A DNA stretch of 64,000 bases from CAVQCX01 sp963711095 (GCA_963711095.1 CAVQCX010000030.1:558001-622000); one strand, 5' to 3'. Shown: positions 23,498-33,410, counted from the stretch's first letter. A program made the numbers and translations. The notes: generated from the letters alone by a model not told the origin.

Positions 23498-26400
23498 TCA
23501 CCCTCTTTTCGATCCCCACTTATAGGTAAATGTGCCCCGATAACTGACCGGACACTGCTGGCAACCCTTCTGTAGCCGACTACTGTTCGCGTCCTGCCGC
23601 CTCACACACCGACAAAACGGTCCGAAGCTCTGCAGCATAAAATGCCCGTGAGCGCAATTTTGACAGGGACCCTGCATAATAACAAATGTCCGGCCACACG
23701 CGGCCATTCTTGCTTCATCCATAAAATTCTCGCTTCCGAGAGTGGGGCGAGGGCCGGTCGGCTTCCCCCAAGCGCGGTCCCATTGCCAGCTGGTCCACAT
23801 GGCAAGATTCGCCACCACCTTGGCGCTAAGCACAGGATTGGAATACGCGACATGCGCAAGCTCTTGTGCCAAATCTGTTCCCGACAACCGATTCGTCAAC
23901 CCCCACATCAAGTAATTGACTACACCTGCCGTCCAGCATGTGCCGCAGACGTCTACAGTATCCCGGCATGGATAGGACTGAGCACAACCTGCAGTCCTTG
24001 TCTGTGGAGATAACACCATACTGGGCGTAAACAGCTGATTGATATCCCATCCAAAAGAGATATCGGTATAAAGGGCAAGCCTCAAATCATCCTTCTGTGG
24101 CGCTGGCGCCCAAAGCCAGTCGCTCGCCATCTTCACCAATACTGTATGCAGTGCCCCTGTGACGTTGGGTCCACATTTCGGGCCACAAGCTTGACCATTC
24201 CCGCTCGCAGAATTACCTTCACCACTTCCCCCAGTTGCCGTCTCAGTACCATCGGTCCCAAAGCTGTCCACAACGCCAGCTGGATTGCTATACGCATATT
24301 CATACAGATTAAGACCGCGGCCAGAATATCCCTTAGGATCTCTGCTCATAAACCTTCCCAAATCGGGGTCCATGTACCGCAGTCGGTAGTAATAAAGCCC
24401 GGTTTCCCCGTCCAACCGTCGCCCGGTGAACAAGTAAGGGTTTCCCATCGGGTGCAGGCTTGCACGCGCGCCCGCACTGCCATCACGGTCCCCGACGCTC
24501 GCCTCTCCTTGCCGTTGAAATATCTTCTCTCGACCATAGGCTTCATACTCGTAGCTCTCGGAGAGCGCGCCAACCATATCCGTGAGCCCCACCACAGAGC
24601 CTAAGGTATCTTGTTGATAGAAAAGCCGTTGGTCCCCGACGCCTGCAGCCATCTCGCCACCGCCGGCATGCCCGTCCACTACCAGCGGCTCATCAACCTC
24701 ATTGCCGTAGACGTACTGCTTTACGACGCGATCCGAGTCGTTCCGCTCCTCAAGCTCACGCCAGCCACTCAAATAGAAGTCTGTCGAGCCGTTAATTGGA
24801 TCGGAATTCGCTACCACTTTGCGGATGCGTCGCCCCACGGCATCGTACGAGTAGACGGCCACTACCGCGTTGCCTTCCTTTTGAATGACTCTGCGGAGCC
24901 GATTCAGGTGATCCCAAAGAAATACGAATGTGCCGTCGTCGGTTATATTCCCGTTGCTGTCGTGCAGCGGCGTCATGACCCCATTCGCGTCACGCTGCAC
25001 TATTTCATTCAAGGAAGAGTGCTGGCGCGTTTCGCCATCTATCCGCTCCCAGTTGCCTACGCCGTCCAGCGTCCACGCACTCTGCAGAGGTCTATCGGCG
25101 CTCGGCACACTGATCGCATCCTTGGTTTGACTCAGAGATCCCCGCTGAAATTCAATAAGGCGATCCGCGGAATCATAATGGTACAGCTCGCTCTCACGCT
25201 TGGCGTGCAGTTTCTCCTCGACCAGCTTATTGTTCGTACGGTCGTAGGATTGGGCAAATCCAATGAGTAATGAATTGTCTTCTCGAAGATGTCGCAGTTG
25301 AACCGGCCGGCGAATGCCGTCGTAGCCAGCGTCGGTGTTGCCTGCATCATTCAGAAACGTCATCCGCGTTTTGTTGAGGGGATACCGCCGCTGGGCGACC
25401 CGCGCTCTACCAATATAGTCATAATCAGCAATAGGTTGTTCTGCTCCGTCATCTCGGACGGTGTTTATACGGTCGATCCGATCATACGTGAAGGTCACGC
25501 GCCGGCCACTGGGGTAGGTAAGTCCGGAGCGCAGGTTTTCAGACCGCCGGCCTGATGAAATGGCCTTGACCGGCAAGGAGCCGATCTGTTGCGTCTCTTC
25601 GAGCACTCGACTGAGACTATCGTAGGCAAAGGTGACTGTTGAGTCATCATCCACGTCACCTGGATCGTTGTTGTCCGTAGCTCGGGTCAGGCGAGAAAGT
25701 CCATCATACTCACACGCTGTCGCCGTCGTTCCGGCGACACCCGGAGCTCGTGTTATTGTTTCAGCGATGCGCCGATCGAGGACATCGAATTCGGAGGCCA
25801 CAATAGACCCGTTCTCGTCTGTCTTGCGTACGATGTTGTCATCCGCGTCATACTCGTACGTGGTGGTCGTCGGCGAATCGCAGCGGCCCGCCTTGCCCGG
25901 CACTAGGCAGTTTCCGTCGGTTTCCGCCGACCGACGATTCAGGTTGTCAAAACTGTAGCGCGTCTGATTGCCGTTGTCGTCTGTGAAGCCCTTCAGTAAC
26001 GAGTTACGGTCATACTCGTAGCGCACGCTCATCAAACCATCACCACCGCCCTGGGACCGATCGGGCGCGGGCATCTTTTCCCGAACACCGAAGATGTCAG
26101 CGCCCATATGAGACCCGTCCCCCTGCCCCGACGCAGTGAGAACAATATCCTCCCGTAGCTTACGATCGATGCCGTCGTAAGAGTAGAGCGTAACATTGCC
26201 GAATCGATTCGTTGCGTTGATGGTACGCGTACCCCCCGCGAACGCGCGGCGCGTTATCGTCGGTCCCGAAGGGCCCTCAGCATCGGCCATGGCCACCAGG
26301 TTGTCGCGGGAATCATAGCGGTAGTCTACGGTCTGTCCAATGTTGTCAACCCGCTGCTGGATACGATTTAGGCTATCGTAAAAGAAAGTCGTAAGAAATG

Positions 26401-29400
26401 TTTCGTTTGGCACGCCGGCCACTTGTGAAACGTCTATCTCCTTGGTCTCGACGGTGTTATTGTCATCGTCGTAGGCTGTCTCGACGGTGTTCCCCTCCGC
26501 GTCTTCCGCACGAATCACACGGTCCGCTCCGTCGTAGTACACTCGCGCCGTGTCGCCATCGTCTTCTATTCCGAACATTGGCCGCGAATTGCGGTCGTAT
26601 TCCAAGCGGTCGGTTACTCGCCCTATGATGTCGATGCCACTGATCCCCGGAATCGGTTGATCGTCCCCCGGGGTCAGATTGTCCTTGCCTATGTCGGCAG
26701 CCCCGTCTCGCAGATCTGGAGGACGAAGCGTCGGGACAGTATTTACGAACAATACACGATCCGTCTGGAAAACCCGGCCCAACTCATCGTAGCCGCTCTC
26801 GGTCGCCTCCAGCAGATTCTGATTCACCAGATTCGTAGCTTGAATAACGCCGCCAGACGAAACCGCTCCGGCTAACGGCGAGATCCCGGCCGAAGTTGGG
26901 CTTCGACCGCCAACCGGACCAAAACGACTCACCCGCACCACATTCGCCGCGGGATCGTACTGCATGACAGTTTGGTTGCCCGCGGCATCAACGACACTCG
27001 CTCGTCGGTCGAAGCCGTCGTAGATGTAGCGGATGGGGTGCTGGCGGCCGTTCAGTTGAACTGTCAGGTTTCGATTGCGGTCATATTGGTAGGTCTGGGT
27101 CGAGGGCTTCCCCCCACGCACGTCATAGCGAGTGGGGTCGCTCACGGCCGACAGCGCAAAAGGCGGAGGTACCGTGGCACCACGCGATTGTTGAAAGAGC
27201 AGATCGCGCTCGTCATAGGCCGAGGCATAGGCGTTTCCTTCCGGCTCGATCACCAGCACCTGGTTGCCGTTGGCATCATAGCGGTAACGAGTGACCAAGG
27301 TGTCGTTGTCATTCACTTCTTGCCGGGTCTCGATAAGCGTATCGAGTATGTCGTAGCGGTGCTCGTAATCCACAAAAGCGGTGCCACTGCCGCCGTTATC
27401 GGCGCCCACACCACTGGTGTTGCCACGGTCTTCGACCTGGTTTCGGACCAGATTCCCGTTGAAGTCGTAGAACTTACGCTCCAGATAACGGAAGCCCGCG
27501 AGCGGCCGAGGCTCCGGCGGATCCGGGGCAAAAACATCGGTCGCTGCGGCACGCGCGACCTGAACCACCTGGCTCAACTGGTTCACCGCGTAATCCGTGG
27601 CGATCCCCCTCCCATCCACCTCGCGGATGACATTGCCCACGCGGTCGTAGCGAAACAGGCGACGGATGTTGGTGGGAGCTGGATTGGTCTTGGAGTTGCG
27701 GCCCCCTTCGCTCATGGTGTCGCGGGTGACTCGGTGGAGATATCCGAAGGGGCTCGCGCTCACATCCGGCGTTAGATCCCGGCCGTCGCCGTCGGGGTCA
27801 TTCTCCGGGTAGTATTTGTACACGTCGACGTTGCCTTCTGGATCCACCCGGCTCGTTATTTGCCCAAACCGATTGTAACTAAGCAGCTCCACGATAGGTT
27901 GCTGGTTACCTCCCTCAATCTGCGCCATGTTAGAGCCAGGGGGAAGATTCACCGTTGGGTGGGCGATTTTCACCGTATTGCCACTGATCTGATTGGTCGC
28001 ACGGTCCCCGTTCAGATCGCCGAGACCAGTGCGGACGCCCGCATGTTTCAGCAAAGACCGGACAGCGCTCAGATCGGTGCCGAGCTGCTCGGCCAAAGGG
28101 GCGAGGTTGTCGCCCTCCTGGTAATCGAAAAGATAAACGGTGGTGTAGCGTTCCGGACTGTTGGCTCCGCCGTTTTGTGGAACATAGCTGGCATCGTTTC
28201 CCCGTTCTTCGGTGACGCTGCGAATCTGGTTGTATATGGGCTCGTACGTGTAGCTGGTGGCTATGACCGTCTGATCGGCTCCCCGCTTGGCGTCCGGGCG
28301 GCGGATGACTCGCAGGAGGTTGCCCTGCTGCAAGCGTCTCGGGCTCTGCTCGTCATACACATACTCCACCGAATTGCCCTCGGGGAAGGTCATGCGGACC
28401 ATTTCGCCATCTTTGTTGTATTCGTAGCGGGTCTCGAAAAACTGCGGGTCTCCCGGCCTCAGTCGGCGGTTCGAGAGCTCGCGGATCCGCACGATGTTGC
28501 CCGCCCGGTTGAACCGATACTCCGTCCGGTTGCCATTCCGGTCGGTCACGCTGTTTTGGAAGACGGGCGTCACAAGATCGCCGGGGGCCGCGGTGCCCAG
28601 AGCTCGATACTCGTAGGCGATGGCTCCGCCGGCAGGCACCCCGCTCGCGTTCACTCCTCCGATTGTCTGACGGAGCACCCGGTCGGCGTTGGGCGACGCA
28701 GGGTTCGTCTCATATTCGATCCTCACGCGGGCGGGTCCGCCAGAAGCCACCTCATTGGGGGCAATGATCTGAATCAAGTTGTGATTGAGCCTTTCGTCCG
28801 CAACACCTGAGCTGTAGACATAACGGGTAGTCGTGCCATCAGGGAAATCGTTTCCGTTCGGAGTGCCTGTCACGGACGGCGACGTGACCGCCACCAGGTC
28901 GCCGTTTCGGTCGTAGTCAAACCGGATCTTTCGGCCGGCAAAATCCTCTACCTCGACCAGCCGGGCTTTCTCGTTGTAACGATACACGATGGCCCGCCCG
29001 AGCGTGTCGATCACGCGAATGAGCTGGCCTCGGCGGTTGTGCTCGAACCGCATTCTGTTCCCGTTACCGTCCCGAAGCTCCGTCATCCGGGCAATTCCGT
29101 TCCGGTCGGGGCGTCCATAGATCACCTTCGTTCCGCGCTTGTCGCGCTCGACGAATGTCCCGTCCCGGTCCCTTCGCAACCGCGTATAGAAGCCGGCGGG
29201 GGCGCTGTATCGGCCGGCTGAGAGCGCATAACGATCAGCCCGGCCCATACCATCCATCCGGGTCACGCTGCCGGTCGTTTCCACAAATAGCCGCCTGTTG
29301 TAGTTGAGCTCCCAGTTGTGACCCAGCGGACCATCAAAGATGACCCCGCTTCGGTACTTGCGCTCGAACTTCCAGTTTATCCCTCTGCCGGGGATTTCCA

Positions 29401-30595
29401 GATCGACCGAGTGGTGGGAAAACTCTCCGTTGTGCAGGAAGACGGTTCCCGGCCCGGAATCCTGAACAATCCCCGGATATTCCCCGACCGTTTGGCACTT
29501 GGGGCACGAGCTCTGTGCGGCAATGGCGATCCCCTGGTTGTACGTCGCCTCACCCGAGCAGCCACAAGCCGGCTTTGTGGCATTTTCAATGGGCAGGTTG
29601 AATGTCAAGGGTCCGTTGAACAGCGGCTTCTCTGGAACAGGCTGCGAAGCCTGCCGGTGCTTGGTTTGCGTACGGGGTTTGGGGCTCGGAGGCGGCGGTG
29701 TTGTGGCGATTGGTCCCGGTGGTGGGGCGATCACCGGCCGAGTGGGCTCCGGGGACACGGCCTCCTGTTGCCTGATCAGATCGCCGAGGCTGCGAATGTG
29801 GGTGTCCACGTCCTTGCCTTCTTGGGACGACCCCATGGGTAAAGGCCAGGCAGGGGCAGAAGGCTGCCCCTCGATGAGCCGCCGGGCACGACCCTGTGCC
29901 TCTTTACCTAGGTCACCTGGACGAACAGGCGGCCTGGACTCTTTAGTCCTCTGCTCTTGCGAGGGATAAGAGCCGATCGGGGGCCGCTCAACGCCCGGGG
30001 GCCACTTAAGGCCTGGAGGCCGCTCGCGGCCCGGAGGCCGCTCAAGGCCCGGGGGCCGCTCAAGGCCCGGGGGCCGAGCAAGGCGTGGGGGGCGCTCAAG
30101 ACCCGGAGGCCGTTGAAGCCCGGGCGGCCGTTCAAGCCCCGGAGGACGCTCCAGGCCCTGGGGCCACTTAAGTCCCGGAGGCCGCGACACACGTGGCGTT
30201 TCGGGTGCGGTTTCGGGAGGTCGAGTCGCGGTTGGCGGGGTCGAAGAGCAAGGGGAGAACCTGGTCTGCGGCACGAACACCGTCCCTCCTGTGGGTGTGC
30301 CCCATTCGGTGCCCCCTGGCGCGAATTCCAGGCTCGTGCTGCCCGGCGGCAAGCCCTGGGGACACGCGACGCTGCTCCCCAAATGGGTACAACAGCTTTC
30401 GGCTCGGGCAACCTGGATGGCTCGTGGAGGGGTGAGGTCGCGACCGGTCTGGGCCACGGCTTCCCGGAGACCTGGCTTGGAGCATCCCGGGCAGTCAGCA
30501 ACCCCGGGCGCCTGCCTTGCCTCGGCAGATCCTCCGAGCAACATGATGAGGAGTAAACCGATTAGGCTCGGGACTGCAGATTCCTCTGGTGTCAT
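23498..30595 (-). CDS. Giant exported RHS/YD-repeat protein with cysteine-rich C-terminal tip
   Basis: 2,365 residues from the ATG at 30595, chosen for the GGGAGGTGA site five bases upstream. A Sec-type signal (LIGLLLIMLLGGSAEA) is followed by Cys-rich segments, a Pro-rich repeat array (residues about 138-206, RPPGLE units) and a DUF6531-like region (GPGTVFLHNGEFSHHSVDLE). More than 30 YD repeats follow and end in the RHS core (GNPYLFTGRRLDGETGLYYY, then RFMSRDPKGYSG and NLYEYAYSNP). The 249-residue tip has 13 cysteines, many in CxxC or CxC pairs (VCGTCWTAG, GPCQNC, FCRC). RHS proteins form a shell around a variable, often toxic, C-terminal domain. I do not recognise this tip. GC falls clearly from the 5' to the 3' part. 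No immunity gene is visible downstream. Confidence 0.9.
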   Translation of the reverse strand: MTPEESAVPSLIGLLLIMLLGGSAEARQAPGVADCPGCSKPGLREAVAQTGRDLTPPRAIQVARAESCCTHLGSSVACPQGLPPGSTSLEFAPGGTEWGTPTGGTVFVPQTRFSPCSSTPPTATRPPETAPETPRVSRPPGLKWPQGLERPPGLERPPGLQRPPGLERPPRLARPPGLERPPGLERPPGRERPPGLKWPPGVERPPIGSYPSQEQRTKESRPPVRPGDLGKEAQGRARRLIEGQPSAPAWPLPMGSSQEGKDVDTHIRSLGDLIRQQEAVSPEPTRPVIAPPPGPIATTPPPPSPKPRTQTKHRQASQPVPEKPLFNGPLTFNLPIENATKPACGCSGEATYNQGIAIAAQSSCPKCQTVGEYPGIVQDSGPGTVFLHNGEFSHHSVDLEIPGRGINWKFERKYRSGVIFDGPLGHNWELNYNRRLFVETTGSVTRMDGMGRADRYALSAGRYSAPAGFYTRLRRDRDGTFVERDKRGTKVIYGRPDRNGIARMTELRDGNGNRMRFEHNRRGQLIRVIDTLGRAIVYRYNEKARLVEVEDFAGRKIRFDYDRNGDLVAVTSPSVTGTPNGNDFPDGTTTRYVYSSGVADERLNHNLIQIIAPNEVASGGPARVRIEYETNPASPNADRVLRQTIGGVNASGVPAGGAIAYEYRALGTAAPGDLVTPVFQNSVTDRNGNRTEYRFNRAGNIVRIRELSNRRLRPGDPQFFETRYEYNKDGEMVRMTFPEGNSVEYVYDEQSPRRLQQGNLLRVIRRPDAKRGADQTVIATSYTYEPIYNQIRSVTEERGNDASYVPQNGGANSPERYTTVYLFDYQEGDNLAPLAEQLGTDLSAVRSLLKHAGVRTGLGDLNGDRATNQISGNTVKIAHPTVNLPPGSNMAQIEGGNQQPIVELLSYNRFGQITSRVDPEGNVDVYKYYPENDPDGDGRDLTPDVSASPFGYLHRVTRDTMSEGGRNSKTNPAPTNIRRLFRYDRVGNVIREVDGRGIATDYAVNQLSQVVQVARAAATDVFAPDPPEPRPLAGFRYLERKFYDFNGNLVRNQVEDRGNTSGVGADNGGSGTAFVDYEHRYDILDTLIETRQEVNDNDTLVTRYRYDANGNQVLVIEPEGNAYASAYDERDLLFQQSRGATVPPPFALSAVSDPTRYDVRGGKPSTQTYQYDRNRNLTVQLNGRQHPIRYIYDGFDRRASVVDAAGNQTVMQYDPAANVVRVSRFGPVGGRSPTSAGISPLAGAVSSGGVIQATNLVNQNLLEATESGYDELGRVFQTDRVLFVNTVPTLRPPDLRDGAADIGKDNLTPGDDQPIPGISGIDIIGRVTDRLEYDRNSRPMFGIEDDGDTARVYYDGADRVIRAEDAEGNTVETAYDDDNNTVETKEIDVSQVAGVPNETFLTTFFYDSLNRIQQRVDNIGQTVDYRYDSRDNLVAMADAEGPSGPTITRRAFAGGTRTINATNRFGNVTLYSYDGIDRKLREDIVLTASGQGDGSHMGADIFGVREKMPAPDRSQGGGDGLMSVRYEYDRNSLLKGFTDDNGNQTRYSFDNLNRRSAETDGNCLVPGKAGRCDSPTTTTYEYDADDNIVRKTDENGSIVASEFDVLDRRIAETITRAPGVAGTTATACEYDGLSRLTRATDNNDPGDVDDDSTVTFAYDSLSRVLEETQQIGSLPVKAISSGRRSENLRSGLTYPSGRRVTFTYDRIDRINTVRDDGAEQPIADYDYIGRARVAQRRYPLNKTRMTFLNDAGNTDAGYDGIRRPVQLRHLREDNSLLIGFAQSYDRTNNKLVEEKLHAKRESELYHYDSADRLIEFQRGSLSQTKDAISVPSADRPLQSAWTLDGVGNWERIDGETRQHSSLNEIVQRDANGVMTPLHDSNGNITDDGTFVFLWDHLNRLRRVIQKEGNAVVAVYSYDAVGRRIRKVVANSDPINGSTDFYLSGWRELEERNDSDRVVKQYVYGNEVDEPLVVDGHAGGGEMAAGVGDQRLFYQQDTLGSVVGLTDMVGALSESYEYEAYGREKIFQRQGEASVGDRDGSAGARASLHPMGNPYLFTGRRLDGETGLYYYRLRYMDPDLGRFMSRDPKGYSGRGLNLYEYAYSNPAGVVDSFGTDGTETATGGSGEGNSASGNGQACGPKCGPNVTGALHTVLVKMASDWLWAPAPQKDDLRLALYTDISFGWDINQLFTPSMVLSPQTRTAGCAQSYPCRDTVDVCGTCWTAGVVNYLMWGLTNRLSGTDLAQELAHVAYSNPVLSAKVVANLAMWTSWQWDRAWGKPTGPRPTLGSENFMDEARMAACGRTFVIMQGPCQNCAHGHFMLQSFGPFCRCVRRQDANSSRLQKGCQQCPVSYRGTFTYKWGSKRG
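29978..30184 (-). repeat. 18-bp coding repeat array encoding RPPGLE units
   Basis: About eleven consecutive 18-bp units near the 5' end of the RHS gene encode variants of RPPGLE (RPPGLK, WPQGLE, RPPGLQ, RPPRLA, RPPGRE). Some units are nearly identical at DNA level, so copy number could change by slippage without breaking the frame. Confidence 0.85.
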
Positions 30596-30636
30596 TGAAA
30601 TCACCTCCCTCGGCACTCCCCTTGAAGGCGACCAAA

Positions 30637-31651
30637 CTACTCTCCCGCATACTTCACGAGATCACCACGGTCGGCCGTGAACGGGGTACGCATCCTGGCA
30701 ATGCTGAACTTCTCCTCAACCTTGGCCACCTCGACCTCCCCGAGCCTCATCTCATCGATCCCGAGGAGCTCACCGCTGCTGGGATCGGTCAGCTCCCTCA
30801 CCACTTTGCTGACAACGAAGATATCTCCTCCCCTCACACCGGAATTGCTTCCGGCATTGATGTAGACCTGATCGCCGTCGACCTGAACCACGCTGCCGGT
30901 CCACTGCACCGGCTCCATGGCTTCGATGATGAAGCCGACTGACTTTTCGATCGCCTCCCGGGTCGCCTGCCCCAGGACCGTCTTTTGAAACTGCTCACCG
31001 CCGAAGCTGAACTGCTTCACCATGACGTCCGCCGATAGCCCGCTCGCCGAAACCTTCGCCTCGCTGCGGTGGGACTGGATGACCTGACCCGTGGTGGTAT
31101 CGATGAGCCGTACGTCTATGCCCACCACGCCTTGGGTGCTCTGGCCGCCGAGGGCACCGCCGAACATCCCGGACGCAACGCCCAATCTTAACCCTGTGCC
31201 TCCTGCCTTCTGATCAAACTCGGTGACCGACCCTCGGACCAGGACCTGGGCGCCCAGGACCCGACCTACCTTTGCGGCGGTCTCTTTCGATACGATCTTT
31301 TGAAGCGCCATTTCCTGTTCCCTCAGGACGCTTGCGAGCCTCCGCCCGCTCCACAACGACGAAACGCCCGGAATTGACCAAGGCGGTGGTGAGCTCAGCC
31401 GCCAGACCGCCCCCGATATCCCACCCTCCATACTGGGCGACAAACGCCCCTGCCGCATCGAATTTGGCAACGGCAATTCGCTTCTTGGGGCCCATGTGCG
31501 AGGACAGCTTCGTCTGCGCTTGATAGGCCGTGACACCGGAAACAGGAGCGGTTCCGCCCGTTGGCGCAGGCCCGAGCGTATCTGGACTGGCACACCCTGC
31601 CAGAAACACGAGAACAACGAATGATCGGATAAGTTTTGCGGAATAGCCCAT
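30637..31651 (-). CDS. CsgG-family lipoprotein, disrupted by a +1 frameshift
   Basis: 337 residues after repair. Starts with a lipoprotein signal (IRSFVVLVFLAGC). The CsgG domain begins KRIAVAKFDAAGAFVAQYGG and reads through GRFVVVERAE. In the given sequence an extra G (31339-31340) shifts the frame, so the first frame ends as an Arg-rich tail. The other frame continues LASVLREQEMALQKIVSKET, VLVRGSVTEFDQ and a glycine-rich segment (GVASGMFGGALGGQSTQGVV). A final SH3-like segment (GDQVYINAGSNSGVRGGDIF) follows the domain. CsgG-type proteins form outer-membrane pores or assembly factors. It lies 41 nt upstream of the RHS gene on the same strand, probably in one operon. The repaired length is an exact multiple of three. 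Confidence 0.8.
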
Positions 31652-32126
31652 GACCCTCCCCCCTTTCCCGCGTCGGCATCTCTATGTTTCAGCCTAGATC
31701 TTGCGGATGCCCCGTCAAGAGGAAGGCAAACAAGGGATAAGGGATAGGAAGTTGCTTTGAGCCGTCGAAAGCAGACAGAAAGCCAGCAGGTCGGAAACGG
31801 CGCCCTGCGCCCCTCCGCCACGTAGGAAGCCACGTTTGAAGCCATGTCCGCTCCCCGGTGGATGAGGCAAGGTCGAGCCGGATTTGCCCCGCCGGAGGGC
31901 TCTGTGCGCCATTACCATGTCGCTTATCTGGAAATAATCCGATCGAGCTTCACGTCAAGGCTTGGGATCAGGCGATTGTGGGCGGGGGATCTGGCCGATG
32001 ACAGGCCAGTGGTCTCCTCGGATGGGGTCTGGCTGGGTAAGTGGGGGTTGCAGATCAGCCGAGTCCCGCTGGCCGTGAGTGCTGTGCGCGACAACTCGGG
32101 GTCGACCTGCTCGGGCAGCCCTTCGC
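31652..32126. other. Intergenic region
   Basis: 475 bp with no gene I can support. Frames on both strands are open, but their codon use and sequence suggest chance. It should contain the promoter of the csgG-like/RHS operon near 31660-31750. Confidence 0.35.
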
Positions 32127-33200
32127 TTAGGACATCACGGCGGCGTAGCCGCTGAACATCTGGTTCTGGAGGAGCCAGTCCCCCTTGATCACTATACCCA
32201 TGCCGTAGGTGTACTGCAGGTTGCCCCGGCGGCAGCTGTCGCACCCCTGGACCGGCCCGCCGAAGTCGCGCTGTCGGGTCGAGACCATCGTCTGGTACGA
32301 CTCCGGTGAGAGCAGCTCGCCGGTGCCGATGGCGATGGCCGAGCGATCCATGTCGTAGATGTCGGTGTACTGGATGGCCCCGCGGGTCAGCGTCCAGGAC
32401 GGGCTCCAGAAGGTGCTCTCCTCGTAGAACGCGGTGCCTGCCGGCACGCCGAGGTCGAGGTGTCGCTCGCCCGTGTAAGCGTGCAGCACCGGCTCGGGCA
32501 GCGCCGGGCTGCCCGGATCTGCGGTGTTCTCCAGGCCGAGAGGGCCGAGCACGTTCTCCTGCAACAGGTCGGGGATCGAGCGACCGGTCGCCTTCTCGAG
32601 GGCCAGGCCGAGCAGGACGTAGTTGGTGTGTGCGTAGCTCCAGTTGCTGCCCGGCTTGTACCAGAGCGGCTCGGCGTCGACGAAGGCGAGGAGCTGCTCC
32701 GGGGTCCAGGCGCGGAACGGGTCGGCGTAGACGGCCTCGATGAAGTCGGGGTCGAGGACGTAGTCGTGGTACCCGGAGGTCATGGAGGCCAGCTCGCCGA
32801 GGGTGACCTCATCGGCGTGGGCGAAGTTCGGGAGCCAGGTCGAGAGGCGGTCGTCGAGGGCGACCTTCCCCTGCTCGCACAGCCGGAGCAGCAGGGTCGA
32901 CATGTAGGAGATGGCGACCGCGCCGTTGCGCAAGTGCATGTCCGTCGTGGCCGCCTGGCCCGAAAGGGACACGCCCCAGGCGTCGCTGAGCAGGTTCCGC
33001 CCATCGTCGCTGACCCGCACGATCGCCGATCGCAGGTGGAGCTGCTCCATGGCGGTCTCGACCAGGCCCCGCGCCACCTCGGCCTTCGCCGGGTCGACCG
33101 TGACCGCGCCGTGGCTCGGAGCCCACGCCGACGTGCACCCGGCCAAGGCCACCATCACGATCACCACGACCGACAGACGTCGCACCGTTACTGCTCGCAT
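32127..33200 (-). CDS. Serine-hydrolase-fold (class C beta-lactamase-like) lipoprotein lacking the catalytic motif
   Basis: 357 residues from the ATG at 33200 (a TTG codon precedes it). Lipoprotein signal with VIVMVALAGC. The class C beta-lactamase/transpeptidase-like fold is plain: LLLRLCEQGKVALDDRLSTW, VTLGELASMTSGYHDY, LWYKPGSNWSYAHTNYVLLG and GLALEKATGRSIPDLLQENV. The SxxK motif expected before TLLLRL is replaced (LRNGAVAISYMS, that is AxxI). The YxN motif reads YAH. The last 40-60 residues, including the usual HGG region, are missing. It is therefore unlikely to be a peptidase or lactamase as written. The style of the sequence recalls actinobacterial relatives, suggesting transfer. It stands alone on its strand. 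Confidence 0.8.
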   Translation of the reverse strand: MRAVTVRRLSVVVIVMVALAGCTSAWAPSHGAVTVDPAKAEVARGLVETAMEQLHLRSAIVRVSDDGRNLLSDAWGVSLSGQAATTDMHLRNGAVAISYMSTLLLRLCEQGKVALDDRLSTWLPNFAHADEVTLGELASMTSGYHDYVLDPDFIEAVYADPFRAWTPEQLLAFVDAEPLWYKPGSNWSYAHTNYVLLGLALEKATGRSIPDLLQENVLGPLGLENTADPGSPALPEPVLHAYTGERHLDLGVPAGTAFYEESTFWSPSWTLTRGAIQYTDIYDMDRSAIAIGTGELLSPESYQTMVSTRQRDFGGPVQGCDSCRRGNLQYTYGMGIVIKGDWLLQNQMFSGYAAVMS

Positions 33201-33274
33201 CAACTGACGGACAGGAATCTGTTTTCAGCCGCTACGGGCTGAGAAGCGGCCGGCGCGCCGGTGCGGCCGGGATG

Positions 33275-33410
33275 AGGCGCTTTGACATAGCCCCGATTGC
33301 ACGCAATCACCCTGATTCCCTCCCCTTGTCGGCACGGCCGCGCTGTCTGCGGGCCTCGATGGTCGCCCCGACCACGATTCCCTGGCTTTCGCCGATTGTA
33401 GGCCGATGGA
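33275..33410 (-). repeat. Leader-like intergenic repeat, copy 1
   Basis: About 130 bp that align with 42756-42890. Shared blocks on the plus strand are TTTGACRTRRCCCCGATKGC, TGTCGGC-CGCGCTGTC-CGGG, and GCCGATTSTAGGCCGATSGA. Both copies lie 60-75 bp upstream of the likely start of a minus-strand gene. A small inverted repeat in the first block (GATTGC-AC-GCAATC here, GATG-CATC in the other) is partly kept. It could be a promoter region, a structured leader or a mobile repeat. Confidence 0.55.

Noticed and set aside
29978..30184. CRISPR array or tandem DNA repeat of non-coding type
   Set aside because: Unit length is 18 bp without spacers, and the array is in frame within the RHS coding sequence.
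31924..32244. Frameshifted continuation of the serine-hydrolase-like gene
   Set aside because: The minus-strand frame continues past the stop but would need a one-base deletion, unlike the other shifts, and shows none of the expected C-terminal motifs.
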